From positions 1,984,001 through 2,048,000 of the forward strand of contig NZ_PTRA01000001.1 of assembly GCF_002943425.1 (NCBI RefSeq): a stretch of DNA of 64,000 nt, in the 5' to 3' direction. This document shows positions 43,205-52,523 of the stretch, piece by piece (position 1 is the stretch's first letter; each line of letters starts with the position of its first letter). A model generated the notes under the pieces. The model was not told the origin of the DNA. It did not search any database and saw only the letters and a program-made list of their open reading frames with translations. This DNA comes from Siphonobacter curvatus. GTDB lineage: Bacteria; Bacteroidota; Bacteroidia; Cytophagales; Spirosomataceae. The position numbers and the translations under genes were made by a program.

Positions 43205-45817
43205 TTAGACCTCCAATGTTCCATCTACGTTTTCAAAGGCAATGGAGCCATCATCGGCTAGATTCATCAGGATGACGGAATCTTTTCCAACCGTGCCCGC
43301 CAGAATATCCTTCGACAAGGCATTGAGAATTCGTTTCTGTAACACCCGTTTCAGCGGACGAGCACCAAAGCTGGGTTCGTAACCCTCTTCCGCGATTTTC
43401 TCCAGTGCTTCATCGGTCGATTCGAGGGTAATACCCTGCTCGGCCAAACGACGCTGGATTTGCCGGAACTGAATACCCACAATCTTGCGAAGGTTTTTGG
43501 TATTCAGGGGTTCAAAGAGTACGATCTCATCAATTCGGTTCAGGAACTCCGGTCGTACGCTGGCTTTCAGCAGATCCATTACGGCACTTTTCGCTTCTTC
43601 CACGACTAGTGTATGGTTCCAGCCTTCATCTTCATTGAATTTATCCATAATGATCTGACTACCAATGTTGGAGGTCATGATGATAATGGTATTCTTGAAG
43701 TTAGCCACGCGACCTTTGTTGTCCGTCAGGCGGCCATCGTCGAGTACCTGAAGCATGATGTTCCAGACATCGGGGTGAGCCTTTTCAATCTCATCCAGCA
43801 GTACTACCGAGTATGGTTTGCGGCGTACGGCTTCGGTGAGCTGACCGCCTTCGTCGTACCCAACGTATCCCGGAGGAGCTCCCACCAGACGGCTTACCGT
43901 ATGGCGTTCCTGGTACTCACTCATGTCAATCCGTACCAGAGCGTTCTCGTCGTTGAAGAGGTAATCCGCCAGCGTTTTGGCCAGCTCCGTTTTACCTACG
44001 CCCGTGGGTCCGAGGAAGAGGAAACTACCAATGGGGCGTTTGGGGTCCTGCATACCGGCCCGACTGCGGCGTACGGCGTCGGCTACGGCTTCGATGGCTT
44101 CGTCCTGACCGGCTACACGTTTGTGCAGTTCTTTTTCCAGACCCAGCAGTTTTTCGCGTTCCGACTGGAGCATTTTGGAAACGGGAATGCCCGTCCATTT
44201 AGCAACCACCTCGGCAATATCTTCGGGGGTTACTTCTTCCTTCAGCATCGTACCAGACTGATTGTCTTCCGAAGCCTGCACATCGTCGAGGCGTTTCTGA
44301 GCTTCCGGAATGCGACCGTAGCGAATCTCGGCTACTTTACCGTAATCACCCGACCGCTCGGCCTGATCGGCTTCGAGCTTCAACTGATCGAGTTGTTCCT
44401 TTAGGGTACGGACTTCGTTGACGGCCTCTTTCTCTGATTCCCAACGAGCTTTCAGCTCGTTACGGGATTCGTTCAGGTCGGCGATTTCTTTCGACAGGGA
44501 CGTTTCCTTGTCTTTATTGTTTTCCCGGCGAATGGCTTCCCGCTCAATTTCCAGCTGCATGATCCGGCGGTTCAGCTCATCGAGCTCTTCCGGTACGGAG
44601 TCCATTTCCAGCCGTAATTTCGCGGCCGCTTCGTCCATCAGGTCAATGGCTTTATCGGGCAGGAACCGATCCGAAATGTACCGACTTGATAATTCGACGG
44701 CGGCAATGACGGCATCATCCTGAATCCGTACCCCGTGGTGGAGTTCGTACTTTTCCTTAATACCCCGCAGGATCGAGATGGCATCCGGTTCATCCGGCTC
44801 GTCCACCAATACTGCCTGGAAGCGGCGTTCCAAAGCTTTATCTTTCTCGATGTATTTCTGGTACTCCTTAAGGGTGGTCGCTCCAATGGCGTGCAGCTCA
44901 CCCCGGGCCAGGGCCGGTTTTAACAAGTTAGCGGCGTCCATGGCTCCTTCGCCACCCGCACCGGCACCAATCAGCGTATGAATTTCGTCGATGAACAAAA
45001 TCAATTCACCATTGGAATCCGTCACCTCTTTAATAACCGATTTGAGACGTTCTTCAAATTCACCTTTGTACTTGGCTCCCGCAATGAGCAGACCCATGTC
45101 CAGAGAGACAATGATTTTATCTTTCAGGTTTTCGGGAACGTCGCCCTGTACAATCCGTTGGGCTAGACCTTCCACAATGGCCGTCTTACCGACCCCGGGT
45201 TCACCCAGCAAAATCGGGTTGTTTTTGGTACGACGCGAAAGGATTTGCAGGACCCGGCGAATTTCTTCGTCCCGGCCAATAACCGGGTCAATTTTGCCCT
45301 GGCGGGCCAGTTCGTTCAGGTTTTTGGAGTAGCGTTCCAGCGAACGATACTTCGCTTCAGCGTTTTGGTCTTTCACGGGATTATTTTTTCCTCTGAGTTC
45401 TTTAACAGCAGCGATTAATTCTTTCTCCTGGAAGCCACTTTCTTTCAGCAGCGTAGCGACGGCATCTTTACCCGTAGCCAGTCCAAGTAGAATTAATTCA
45501 ATGCTGACGTATTCATCATCAAACTCTCTCAGGTACGACTGAGCCTTGTTAAAGGCCGTTTGCAGATCATTCCCCAAGTACGGCTGTCCACCCGAAACTT
45601 TGGGGTAGCTAGCCAAAATATTTTCCAGACGGCTGTTTAAGGTAGCCGTATTAACTGCTAGTTTTTTCGTTAGAAAACCCATCGTATTGGGGTCTTCTTC
45701 CAGGAGGGCCTTGAGTACGTGACCCGTTTCCACCACTTGCTGCTGATTACCCTGGGCAATCTGCACCGCCTGCTGGACAACCTCCTGAGCTTTAATAGTA
45801 TACTGATTGAAATTCAT
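43205..45817 (-). CDS. clpB: ATP-dependent chaperone ClpB
   Basis: The 870-residue AAA+ disaggregase is full length. Order: N-domain ([16 protein letters not shown]), NBD1 with Walker [14 protein letters not shown] and pore-loop [14 protein letters not shown], the coiled-coil middle domain with [19 protein letters not shown]2 with Walker [14 protein letters not shown] and pore motif GYVGYDEGG, then a C-terminal D2-small domain. It refolds aggregated proteins with DnaK. The frame is open to 45958, but the ATG at 45817 ([15 protein letters not shown]) is the family start. The terminator at 43156 follows. Heat-shock control is expected from the family; I see no clear operator. Confidence 0.97.
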   Translation of the reverse strand: MNFNQYTIKAQEVVQQAVQIAQGNQQQVVETGHVLKALLEEDPNTMGFLTKKLAVNTATLNSRLENILASYPKVSGGQPYLGNDLQTAFNKAQSYLREFDDEYVSIELILLGLATGKDAVATLLKESGFQEKELIAAVKELRGKNNPVKDQNAEAKYRSLERYSKNLNELARQGKIDPVIGRDEEIRRVLQILSRRTKNNPILLGEPGVGKTAIVEGLAQRIVQGDVPENLKDKIIVSLDMGLLIAGAKYKGEFEERLKSVIKEVTDSNGELILFIDEIHTLIGAGAGGEGAMDAANLLKPALARGELHAIGATTLKEYQKYIEKDKALERRFQAVLVDEPDEPDAISILRGIKEKYELHHGVRIQDDAVIAAVELSSRYISDRFLPDKAIDLMDEAAAKLRLEMDSVPEELDELNRRIMQLEIEREAIRRENNKDKETSLSKEIADLNESRNELKARWESEKEAVNEVRTLKEQLDQLKLEADQAERSGDYGKVAEIRYGRIPEAQKRLDDVQASEDNQSGTMLKEEVTPEDIAEVVAKWTGIPVSKMLQSEREKLLGLEKELHKRVAGQDEAIEAVADAVRRSRAGMQDPKRPIGSFLFLGPTGVGKTELAKTLADYLFNDENALVRIDMSEYQERHTVSRLVGAPPGYVGYDEGGQLTEAVRRKPYSVVLLDEIEKAHPDVWNIMLQVLDDGRLTDNKGRVANFKNTIIIMTSNIGSQIIMDKFNEDEGWNHTLVVEEAKSAVMDLLKASVRPEFLNRIDEIVLFEPLNTKNLRKIVGIQFRQIQRRLAEQGITLESTDEALEKIAEEGYEPSFGARPLKRVLQKRILNALSKDILAGTVGKDSVILMNLADDGSIAFENVDGTLEV

Positions 45818-45942
45818 GGCTGTATCTTCAATAGGTTTACTACTAGTCAAAAAAATACTTACCACAAGCGAGCCTATGTCTTTTTGACTTAAAAATCGTA
45901 CCGTTCTTACTGAATCTACGTCAGAATGGCTTGAAAATACGC

Positions 45943-45969
45943 AAAAAAGGCAGCCCAATGCGGGCTGCC
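45943..45969 (-). terminator. Terminator of the short-chain dehydrogenase gene
   Basis: An 8-bp stem (GGCAGCCC / GGGCTGCC) with a 5-nt loop; on the minus strand a T6 run follows. Confidence 0.85.
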
Positions 45970-45997
45970 TACTTAGTATATAAGGGATTCACTCCCA

Positions 45998-46924
45998 TTA
46001 TTCGATATTTACTTTCTTCAATACGCCGGGTAATCCGTATTTAGTATAAGCCCAGTACAGACCTCCGGCAATCACGGCCAGTGAGATCAGTGTGGATGCC
46101 GTCGAAGGTGTTTTGGATTCTTCCGACTCGTCGGGACGTTCCATTAGTTTTCGCATGGTCTGGGACGTCAGCTGATCGGGGAGAACGTTGGATAACAGAG
46201 CCTGCGTTTTGTTCATCAGGCCGGAAACTACTTTATCGTTGCCTTTCATCAGAGCGGCGTACCCATCAGCGGCTACTTTCGCCGGATCGGCGGTCTGAGC
46301 CTGTTGATGAGCCCGCGTACCTTCGGCTCCAGCTTTATTAAAGAAATCAGTATTGGTAGCACCGGGCAGCAACGCAGTCACGGTAATGCTCGTGTCTTTT
46401 AATTCATTGCGTAAAGCTTCGGTGAAGGAAAGAACAAAGGCTTTCGTAGCCCCGTAAACGGCCATGTACGGATTAGGCATGAGCGATACCACGGAGGCAA
46501 GGTTCAGGATTTTACCCTCGTTCACGCGTACCATATCTTTCAGGAACAGCTTGCTCAAATGTACCAGAGCTACCACGTTAAGTTTGATGATGGACAGTTC
46601 TTTGTCCAGATCCGTTTCGGTAGCAAAAAGGCCGTATTCACCCATACCCGCGTCATTGACGAGGATATTAATGTCTACACCAAAGCCTTTGACTTCATCG
46701 TATACTTCTTGGGGAGCATTCGGCTGTGTCAGATCTTTTCCGATGACAATCACCGTTTCCAGTCCGTGCTGGTCACGTAATTCATTGGCGATTTCGTTGA
46801 GACGATCCGTATTACGGGCCACCAGTACCAGATTATAACCGTTTTGGGCGAAGACTTTGGCGAGTTCGTAACCGATTCCACTGGAGGCTCCGGTGATCAG
46901 AGCCGTTTGTTCCGTTGTTTTCAT
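45998..46924 (-). CDS. Short-chain dehydrogenase/reductase (SDR) with C-terminal membrane helix
   Basis: The 308-residue protein has the SDR cofactor motif TGASSGIG, NAG as NDAG, catalytic Ser in LASVVSLM and YGATK (Tyr and Lys). Residues near 280-300 (STLISLAVIAGGLYWAYTKY) form a TM helix not found in most SDRs of this clan, so the enzyme is tail-anchored in the membrane. NAD(P)-dependent oxidoreductase of unknown substrate; the tail suggests a lipid-like substrate. Preceding Glu/Ser-rich linker (RPDESEESKTPST). Transcribed alone. Confidence 0.88.
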   Translation of the reverse strand: MKTTEQTALITGASSGIGYELAKVFAQNGYNLVLVARNTDRLNEIANELRDQHGLETVIVIGKDLTQPNAPQEVYDEVKGFGVDINILVNDAGMGEYGLFATETDLDKELSIIKLNVVALVHLSKLFLKDMVRVNEGKILNLASVVSLMPNPYMAVYGATKAFVLSFTEALRNELKDTSITVTALLPGATNTDFFNKAGAEGTRAHQQAQTADPAKVAADGYAALMKGNDKVVSGLMNKTQALLSNVLPDQLTSQTMRKLMERPDESEESKTPSTASTLISLAVIAGGLYWAYTKYGLPGVLKKVNIE

Positions 46925-47156
46925 AGCGATGCATTTGGTGAAATATGTACCGGGGTAAAAAGAAAATCATTCCAGCCAGATTGAGGCTAGACGATTACTA
47001 GTGGCGCTGAGTATCGTAAATGAACGTATGGGAAAAAACAACCTCAGTTTTTTAAGGATTCAGAATCATTATTGGAGTTACTAGCTCAAGTCAGTGTAAA
47101 GCAGATGAGTACAGGTTTTTTTAGTGTTGTCTTTAAACAAAGAAAGAGCATCAGCC

Positions 47157-47690
47157 ATGAGAATACTTACCACCTTAGCCTTAGGAGCAGTCCTGACGTC
47201 CTGTTCGTACTCGAATGTGAAAAGCCGTACCGACGATCAGGCAGATTTGAAAGCCTATAAGACCTACAATTTCATGGATGTGGAGTTACAGGGAGCCGAA
47301 CGGGATTCGGTGACGAATACTGCCATGAATGAAATTAAACAGGCCGTTGCCCGGGAAATGAACGCCCGCGGGTATCAGACCTATGGGAAACCAGACTTGC
47401 TGATCAACATTGGACTGGTGATTCAGGAGAAAACGCAGACCCGTCAGACCGACATTCGGGAAGCTCCGCGATACATCGGGCAACGGCGTTATTCCTGGAA
47501 AAGTGAAACCGTACCCGTTGGTCAATATAAAGAAGGAACGCTGTCCGTGGAGCTGGTAGATGCCCAGCAGAATAAAATGGTCTGGGATGCGGTCGGCTCA
47601 ACTGTATTGAATAAACGTAGCCGTCAGCCCGAGCAAATCGATAAGGCCGTATCAAAACTTTTCGATAAGTTTCCTGTACCAGTGAAGTAA
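47157..47690 (+). CDS. DUF4136 domain lipoprotein
   Basis: The 177-residue lipoprotein starts at the ATG at 47157, with lipobox LTSC (MRILTTLALGAVLTSC). The rest matches DUF4136: YKTYNFMDVELQGAERDS, then NEIKQAVAREMNARGYQTYGKPDLLINIGLVIQEKTQT and WDAVGSTVLN. The DUF4136 domain occurs in outer-membrane lipoproteins of unknown function in many Gram-negatives. The frame extends upstream to 47124 but without a signal. A weak hairpin and T-run follow at about 47720-47745. Confidence 0.85.
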   Translation: MRILTTLALGAVLTSCSYSNVKSRTDDQADLKAYKTYNFMDVELQGAERDSVTNTAMNEIKQAVAREMNARGYQTYGKPDLLINIGLVIQEKTQTRQTDIREAPRYIGQRRYSWKSETVPVGQYKEGTLSVELVDAQQNKMVWDAVGSTVLNKRSRQPEQIDKAVSKLFDKFPVPVK

Positions 47691-47794
47691 TTTAAAAAAA
47701 TCGCATTGGAAGGAGCGAGGCATACGTGTCCCGCTCTTTTTTGTTTGGGGATACTATTGGCTCTTTTTAACTTGGGGCTTTTGTACGATCTCCT

Positions 47795-49588
47795 ATGAAC
47801 CGAATCCTACTGCTCTTCTTCGTTTTTCTTTCCTGGACTGCCTACAGTCAACCTAAAGCCTGGATTCGAATCAGTCAGTTAGGCTACCTGGAATCATCGG
47901 TGAAAGTGGCGGTGCTCGTGAGTAAAGTACCCCTTTCCTGTACCGAGTTTGAAATCTACGATGCTCGCACGCAGCAACGTACGGGCCGTCTGCGTACCGT
48001 GAAAGGATACGGTAGTTATGGAGCTTTCGCTGCGTCCTATCGGCTCAATTTTTCAACGATTCAAAAACCCGGTCGGTATTACCTTAAAGCCGCTGGGGTA
48101 CAATCGCCGGAGTTTCGCATTGACAATGCCGTATACGATGGAACGGCAGATTTTACGTTACAGTACATGCGGCAGCAACGCAGTAATTATAACCCTTTTC
48201 TAAAAGATACCTGTCACCGTTCGGATGGCTTCATTGTGTATCACCCGGATCCTAAAAAGGATTCTACCCATCTGAACGTCTCGGGGGGCTGGCACGATGC
48301 TTCTGATTATTTACAGTACCTGCCGACTTCGGCCAATGCTACGTTTCAACTGTTGTTTGCCTATTACAAGAACCCGAAAAGTTTTGGCGATACGCACGAC
48401 GCCTGGGGTAATCCCGGAGCCAATGGTATTCCCGATGTCGTGGACGAAGCGAAATGGGGGCTTGACTGGCTCCTGAAAATGAACCCCGCTCCGGGCGAAT
48501 ACTACAACCAGATTGCCGATGACCGGGATCATCAGGGCTTTCGGCTGCCGAACCATGACTCGGTTCGATACGCAAGTAATCAGGGTTTATCCCGGCCCGT
48601 GTATTTTATTACCGGAAAACCGCAGGGGGCGTTTAAATACAAAAACCGAACGCAGGGCGTCGCTTCTTCCGCCGGGAAATTTGCTTCCGCTTTCGCTCTG
48701 GGCAGTATCGTCCTGCAAAAATTTGATCCGCTGTACGCTCAACAACTGATCGGAAAAGCCCGGCAAGCCTACGCTTTTGGAAAGCAGTTTCCGGGTACTA
48801 CCCAGACGGCCCCCGGTCGGGCTCCTTATTTCTACGAAGAAGACAATTACGTGGATGATATGGAACTGGCCGCCGCAACGCTGGCTCAACTGGAAAAAGC
48901 CGAGACGTATCATCAGGAAGCCTTCAACTTCGCTAAGTCCGAACCTGTGACCCCTTGGATGGGAGCCGATACGGCCCGTCATTACCAGTGGTACCCGTTT
49001 GTCAATCTGGGCCATTACTTCGGAGCAAAGTACAACGGAGCGGAGCAGGGTACTTATCGCAAATACATGAAAGAAGGGATTGAGAAGGTATACCAGCGGG
49101 GGCAGAAAAACGCTTTTCTCAATGGTGTGCCCTTCATCTGGTGTTCCAATAATCTGACCGTTGGTATACTGACGCAACTTCGTTTGTACCGCGAACTGAC
49201 CAAAGATTCGCAGTATGATGAACTGGAAGCCGCTCTCCGCGACTGGCTATTTGGCTGTAATCCCTGGGGGACAAGCATGATCTGCGACCTGCCCGAATCG
49301 GGTACAGCTCCCAAAGACCCTCACTCGTCGTTCACACAACTGGGCCCTTATAAGATTTCGGGAGGCTTGGTAGACGGCCCCATTTACGGCAGTATCTGGA
49401 ATAAGCTCATTGGTATTAAACTCAACGAAGCTGACGAGTTTGCTGAATTTCAATCGGCAACGGTTGTATACCACGATGATTTCGGGGATTACTCGACCAA
49501 TGAACCTACGATGGATGGTACAGCCAGCCTGAGTTATTATCTGTCGGCTTTGCAGGCGGAGGGTGCGTTAAAAAAAAAGTCCCGATAA
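47795..49588 (+). CDS. GH9 cellulase-type glycoside hydrolase
   Basis: The 597-residue exported enzyme (signal MNRILLLFFVFLSWTAYS) has an N-terminal CelD-type Ig-like domain (RISQLGYLESSVKVAVLV) and the (alpha/alpha)6 barrel of family 9. Catalytic pieces: GGWHDASDYLQY (base and binding Asp168, Asp171), GIPDVVDEAKWGLDWLLKMNP, and the acid in YSTNEPTMDGTA (Glu570). It hydrolyses beta-1,4-glucans such as cellulose or glucomannan. It ends in EGALKKKSR-stop, with a 9-A run just before the stop. The next frame (-1) continues straight into a deacetylase-like domain, so the protein may be extended by frameshift (see that entry). Confidence 0.9.
   Translation: MNRILLLFFVFLSWTAYSQPKAWIRISQLGYLESSVKVAVLVSKVPLSCTEFEIYDARTQQRTGRLRTVKGYGSYGAFAASYRLNFSTIQKPGRYYLKAAGVQSPEFRIDNAVYDGTADFTLQYMRQQRSNYNPFLKDTCHRSDGFIVYHPDPKKDSTHLNVSGGWHDASDYLQYLPTSANATFQLLFAYYKNPKSFGDTHDAWGNPGANGIPDVVDEAKWGLDWLLKMNPAPGEYYNQIADDRDHQGFRLPNHDSVRYASNQGLSRPVYFITGKPQGAFKYKNRTQGVASSAGKFASAFALGSIVLQKFDPLYAQQLIGKARQAYAFGKQFPGTTQTAPGRAPYFYEEDNYVDDMELAAATLAQLEKAETYHQEAFNFAKSEPVTPWMGADTARHYQWYPFVNLGHYFGAKYNGAEQGTYRKYMKEGIEKVYQRGQKNAFLNGVPFIWCSNNLTVGILTQLRLYRELTKDSQYDELEAALRDWLFGCNPWGTSMICDLPESGTAPKDPHSSFTQLGPYKISGGLVDGPIYGSIWNKLIGIKLNEADEFAEFQSATVVYHDDFGDYSTNEPTMDGTASLSYYLSALQAEGALKKKSR
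49573..49579 (+). promoter_or_regulatory. Candidate -1 frameshift heptamer A AAA AAG
   Basis: In the GH9 frame the codons read TTA AAA AAA AAG TCC CGA TAA, so the last seven bases of the run are the A_AAA_AAG slippery sequence. Downstream, CCGATAACC (49582-49590) can pair with GGTATCGG (49613-49620). A -1 step gives a frame open for 232 codons. Confidence 0.6.
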
Positions 49589-50277
49589 CCGATAGCGAGG
49601 GAGCCATCATCCGGTATCGGCCCCAGGAGAAGGTTATTTACCTGTTGTTTTCAGCCCACGACCGGGCCGAAGGAGCGGAATACATTCGCAGGGTATTGAA
49701 GAAAAACCGGATTCCCGGCCATTTTTTCCTGACGGGTGCTTTCCTGCGAAATCCGGAGTTCCGCAAACTAATCAAGGATTTAAAACGGGACGGGCACTAC
49801 ATCGGAAGCCATTCCGACCAGCATCTGCTCTACTGCGACTGGACTCATCGCGATTCCCTGTTGGTATCCCAGGAAGCGTTTAACACCGATTTACGGGCCA
49901 GCTATCAGGCACTGGCAACGTTCGGTATACGGAAGGCTCCGTGGTTTTTGCCGCCGTACGAGTGGTATAATCAAAAGATTGTGGACTGGTGTCAGGAACA
50001 GGGGCTGCACGTCATCAATTTTACGCCCGGCACGGGTACCAATGCTGATTATACCTGGCCCGGCTTGCCTAATTACCGTTCCAGTGATACGCTTTTGGTC
50101 CGGCTTTTTCGCTACGATGACCAACAGTCGCTAAAGGGAGCTTTTCTGCTGATTCACCCCGGTACGGACCCCAGGCGTACGGATAAGTTTTATCATTTGC
50201 TGGATTCGACCATTCTGCCAACTTTGCGGAAACGCGGGTATCGGTTTGGACGATTGCCTGATCAACCTTTTCATTGA
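49579..50277 (+). CDS. Polysaccharide deacetylase-like (NodB-type) domain in the -1 frame of GH9
   Basis: The 232-codon frame runs from the A-run at the GH9 3' end to TGA at 50275. It has deacetylase-like pieces: VIYLLFSAHD (in place of the TFDDG strand), GHFFLTGAFLR, HYIGSHSDQH (metal His pair), PWFLPPYEW and LLIHPGTDPRRTDKF. The frame has no ATG at all; only TTG at 49645 could start it, inside the first strand. This suggests it is read as a fusion after GH9, giving 827 residues. I recall single-frame GH9-deacetylase proteins of similar size in related bacteria. A sequencing error in the 9-A run would give the same picture. Confidence 0.65.
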   Translation, partial: VPITDSEGAIIRYRPQEKVIYLLFSAHDRAEGAEYIRRVLKKNRIPGHFFLTGAFLRNPEFRKLIKDLKRDGHYIGSHSDQHLLYCDWTHRDSLLVSQEAFNTDLRASYQALATFGIRKAPWFLPPYEWYNQKIVDWCQEQGLHVINFTPGTGTNADYTWPGLPNYRSSDTLLVRLFRYDDQQSLKGAFLLIHPGTDPRRTDKFYHLLDSTILPTLRKRGYRFGRLPDQPFH

Positions 50278-50285
50278 AACTACGC

Positions 50286-51263
50286 ATGAATATTGCCTTT
50301 TTCAGTACCAAAGCCTACGATAAAGAATCCTTCGACCGCTATCGCTCGACGTTTGACCTGACGTATTTTGAAGTGCCGCTTCAGGAGCATACGCTGAAAC
50401 TGGCGGAAGGCTTCGAAGCCATTTGTGTATTCGTCAACGATCATCTGACGGCGTCCATTATTAATCAATTGGCCGATGGGGGATTGAAAATCATAGCCTT
50501 ACGCTGTGCGGGCTTCAACAATGTGGATCTGGACGCTGCCCGCAATCGGGGCGTGAAAGTGGTACGGGTTCCCGCGTACTCGCCCGAGGCCGTAGCCGAA
50601 CACGCACTGGCCCTGATTCTGGCTCTAAACCGAAAAACGCATAAAGCTTATAACCGGGTTCGGGAAGGGAATTTCTCGCTGGAACGGCTGATGGGCTTTA
50701 ACCTCCACGGAAAAACCATTGGCGTGATTGGTACCGGATTGATTGGTGCCGCCTTTGCCCGTACCATGCAAGCCCTGGGGTGCCGGTTGCTGGCGTACGA
50801 TGTGGTCGAAAATCCGGATTTGCCGCTGGCGGAATACGTGAAAATGGAAGAATTACTGGGCCAGTCGGATGTTATTTCCCTGCATTGCCCACTGACCGAA
50901 GCTACGAAGTACCTCATTCGCGAAGAAACCATTGCCGCCATGAAGGACGGTGTCATGCTCATCAATACCAGTCGGGGCGGACTCATTCACACCAAAGACG
51001 TCATTGAAGGTTTGAAGACCGGAAAGATTGGGTATCTGGGAATTGATGTATACGAACAGGAAGAACATCTGTTTTTCCGGGACTGGTCGGAACAAATCAT
51101 TCAGGACGATTTAATTGGCCGACTCATGAGTTTCCCCAATGTACTCATCACAGCTCACCAGGCCTTTCTGACCCAAGAAGCACTCCAACAAATCGCTAGC
51201 GTAACCATCCAGAATTTACAGGAGTATGCGGAAGGTCGTCATCTGAAAAACCAGCTGAATTAA
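50286..51263 (+). CDS. ldhA: D-lactate dehydrogenase (2-hydroxyacid dehydrogenase)
   Basis: The 325-residue NAD-dependent enzyme has the D-2-hydroxyacid dehydrogenase fold. The N-terminal part has LRCAGFNNVDLDAARNRG and VVRVPAYSPEAVAEHALALIL, the cofactor motif is GVIGTGLIGAAF, and catalytic Arg, Glu and His are in NTSRGG, YEQEEHLFF and ITAHQAFLT. The close match to the fermentative LdhA type (AFFSTKAYD at the start) suggests D-lactate production from pyruvate. The ATG at 50286 is preferred over the TTG at 50274. It lies 8 bases after the deacetylase stop and may be cotranscribed with the cellulase gene. The terminator at 51278 follows. Confidence 0.93.
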   Translation: MNIAFFSTKAYDKESFDRYRSTFDLTYFEVPLQEHTLKLAEGFEAICVFVNDHLTASIINQLADGGLKIIALRCAGFNNVDLDAARNRGVKVVRVPAYSPEAVAEHALALILALNRKTHKAYNRVREGNFSLERLMGFNLHGKTIGVIGTGLIGAAFARTMQALGCRLLAYDVVENPDLPLAEYVKMEELLGQSDVISLHCPLTEATKYLIREETIAAMKDGVMLINTSRGGLIHTKDVIEGLKTGKIGYLGIDVYEQEEHLFFRDWSEQIIQDDLIGRLMSFPNVLITAHQAFLTQEALQQIASVTIQNLQEYAEGRHLKNQLN

Positions 51264-51277
51264 AAGCAGATACCCCA

Positions 51278-51320
51278 TAACTAAAGAAGCTCAGGCCTTA
51301 GACCTGAGCTTCTTTAGTTA
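51278..51320. terminator. Bidirectional 18-bp terminator
   Basis: An 18-bp perfect stem (TAACTAAAGAAGCTCAGG / CCTGAGCTTCTTTAGTTA) with a 7-nt loop lies between the convergent ldhA and GH105-like genes. Confidence 0.9.
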
Positions 51321-51337
51321 AGTATCATTTTATACCC

Positions 51338-52444
51338 TTACCATTTCATCTTGATGACTTCCGAACCGGCTAACAGATAAGCTCCGGCTCCGTATACTTC
51401 CCAGCTTTCGGCACTGAAGTTACGGCGAGGATCGGCTCCGATGGGCTGTACCCAACCCACTTTACCTTCCGGATTGAGCAGGGTATTGAGGCCCTGCCAG
51501 GCTTTCTGTACGACGGGTTTGAATTTGGCCTTGTCCAGAATGCCTTGATTAACACCCCAGGCCAAGGCATAACAATCGAAACCCGTACCGCTGCCTTCAC
51601 CACCCGGAAAAGAGTCCGGATCGAGGAGGCTCGAACGCCATAAGCCGTCCGCCTGTTGCAAGGAGGCCAGGCGGTCGCTCATTTGTTTGTACTGCGTCAA
51701 ATAGAAGTCCCGGGTAGGATGGTTTTTCGGTAATTCCTGTAACACCTTCACCAGACCACCCATGACCCAGCCATTCCCCCGTGACCAGAACACCTTTTTA
51801 CCATTCGCTTCGCGTTTTCCTTCACCTTGGCTGTTGACCAGATAGGAAGCATCGCGGGCGTAGAGGCGTTCTTCGGAATTGTACAATAAATCGTACGTCT
51901 GCTTGAAAAGGGTGTCATTTTGCGTCAGATACGAAGGGTCCTTGAGCGTCTGACTGAGTTTGACCAGTACGGGAGGAGCCATGAACAGGGCATCGCACCA
52001 CCACCAGGTAATGCCGTGATTTTTAATCTCCCGGCCCGGTACACGGCGAACTTTCTGTACGGAATCAATCGTCGCCTGAATCATCCGCCGATCTTTCTTA
52101 ATACGATACAGGTCAATATAGGTCTGGCAAATCGCAATGTCATCGGCATGATCAAAACGCGATCCCGGCAGCCAGTGGTTTCGTTCTCCCATGGCCATCA
52201 AAGAATCTAAAATACGGGACGATTTTGTGGTTTCGTATGCCGCGAAAACGCCGGAATAGAAGGCTCCGTTGGTCCAGTCGGTTGGGCTGTGTTTCGGGTG
52301 ACTCAACTGCCAGTCGGTCACTTTTACCATCGTTTCCTTAATGTATTTACTGGAAAAAACATCATCCTTTTTAGGGACTCGATCAGCGGATGCGTCGAAA
52401 AAGCCGGCCGTAAGCAGACCGATGCAAAGCAGGGTTACTCGCAT
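51338..52444 (-). CDS. GH105/GH88-type unsaturated glucuronyl hydrolase
   Basis: The 368-residue exported protein (signal MRVTLLCIGLLTAGFFDASA; ATG at 52444, not the TTG at 52453) has the (alpha/alpha)6 barrel of YteR-like unsaturated rhamnogalacturonyl hydrolases. Family stretches include DWTNGAFYSGVFAAYET, HADDIAICQTYIDLYR, WWWCDALFMAPPVL, RDASYLVNSQ and FWSRGNGWVMGGLVKVL (usual catalytic Asp in a HADD/WDDA-like context). It removes unsaturated uronic acids left by polysaccharide lyases on pectin. Placement beside the cellulase genes fits plant-wall use. Convergent with ldhA. Confidence 0.88.
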   Translation of the reverse strand: MRVTLLCIGLLTAGFFDASADRVPKKDDVFSSKYIKETMVKVTDWQLSHPKHSPTDWTNGAFYSGVFAAYETTKSSRILDSLMAMGERNHWLPGSRFDHADDIAICQTYIDLYRIKKDRRMIQATIDSVQKVRRVPGREIKNHGITWWWCDALFMAPPVLVKLSQTLKDPSYLTQNDTLFKQTYDLLYNSEERLYARDASYLVNSQGEGKREANGKKVFWSRGNGWVMGGLVKVLQELPKNHPTRDFYLTQYKQMSDRLASLQQADGLWRSSLLDPDSFPGGEGSGTGFDCYALAWGVNQGILDKAKFKPVVQKAWQGLNTLLNPEGKVGWVQPIGADPRRNFSAESWEVYGAGAYLLAGSEVIKMKW

Positions 52445-52477
52445 AAAGAACAAGATAGGTTTAGTTAGAGAAGAGAC

Positions 52478-52508
52478 GGGCGAAACGGAGCTTAACCCTG
52501 TTTCGCCC
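52478..52508 (-). terminator. Possible hairpin after xerD-like gene boundary
   Basis: A 9-bp stem (GGGCGAAAC / GTTTCGCCC) lies between the GH105-like and recombinase genes. It lacks a clear T-run and is a weak terminator candidate. Confidence 0.45.
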
Positions 52509-52523
52509 GGAAAGAATCATCGG

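Noticed and set aside
45818-45958. 47-codon extension of ClpB
   Set aside because: Homology starts at the ATG at 45817, and the upstream part overlaps the terminator of the neighbouring gene.
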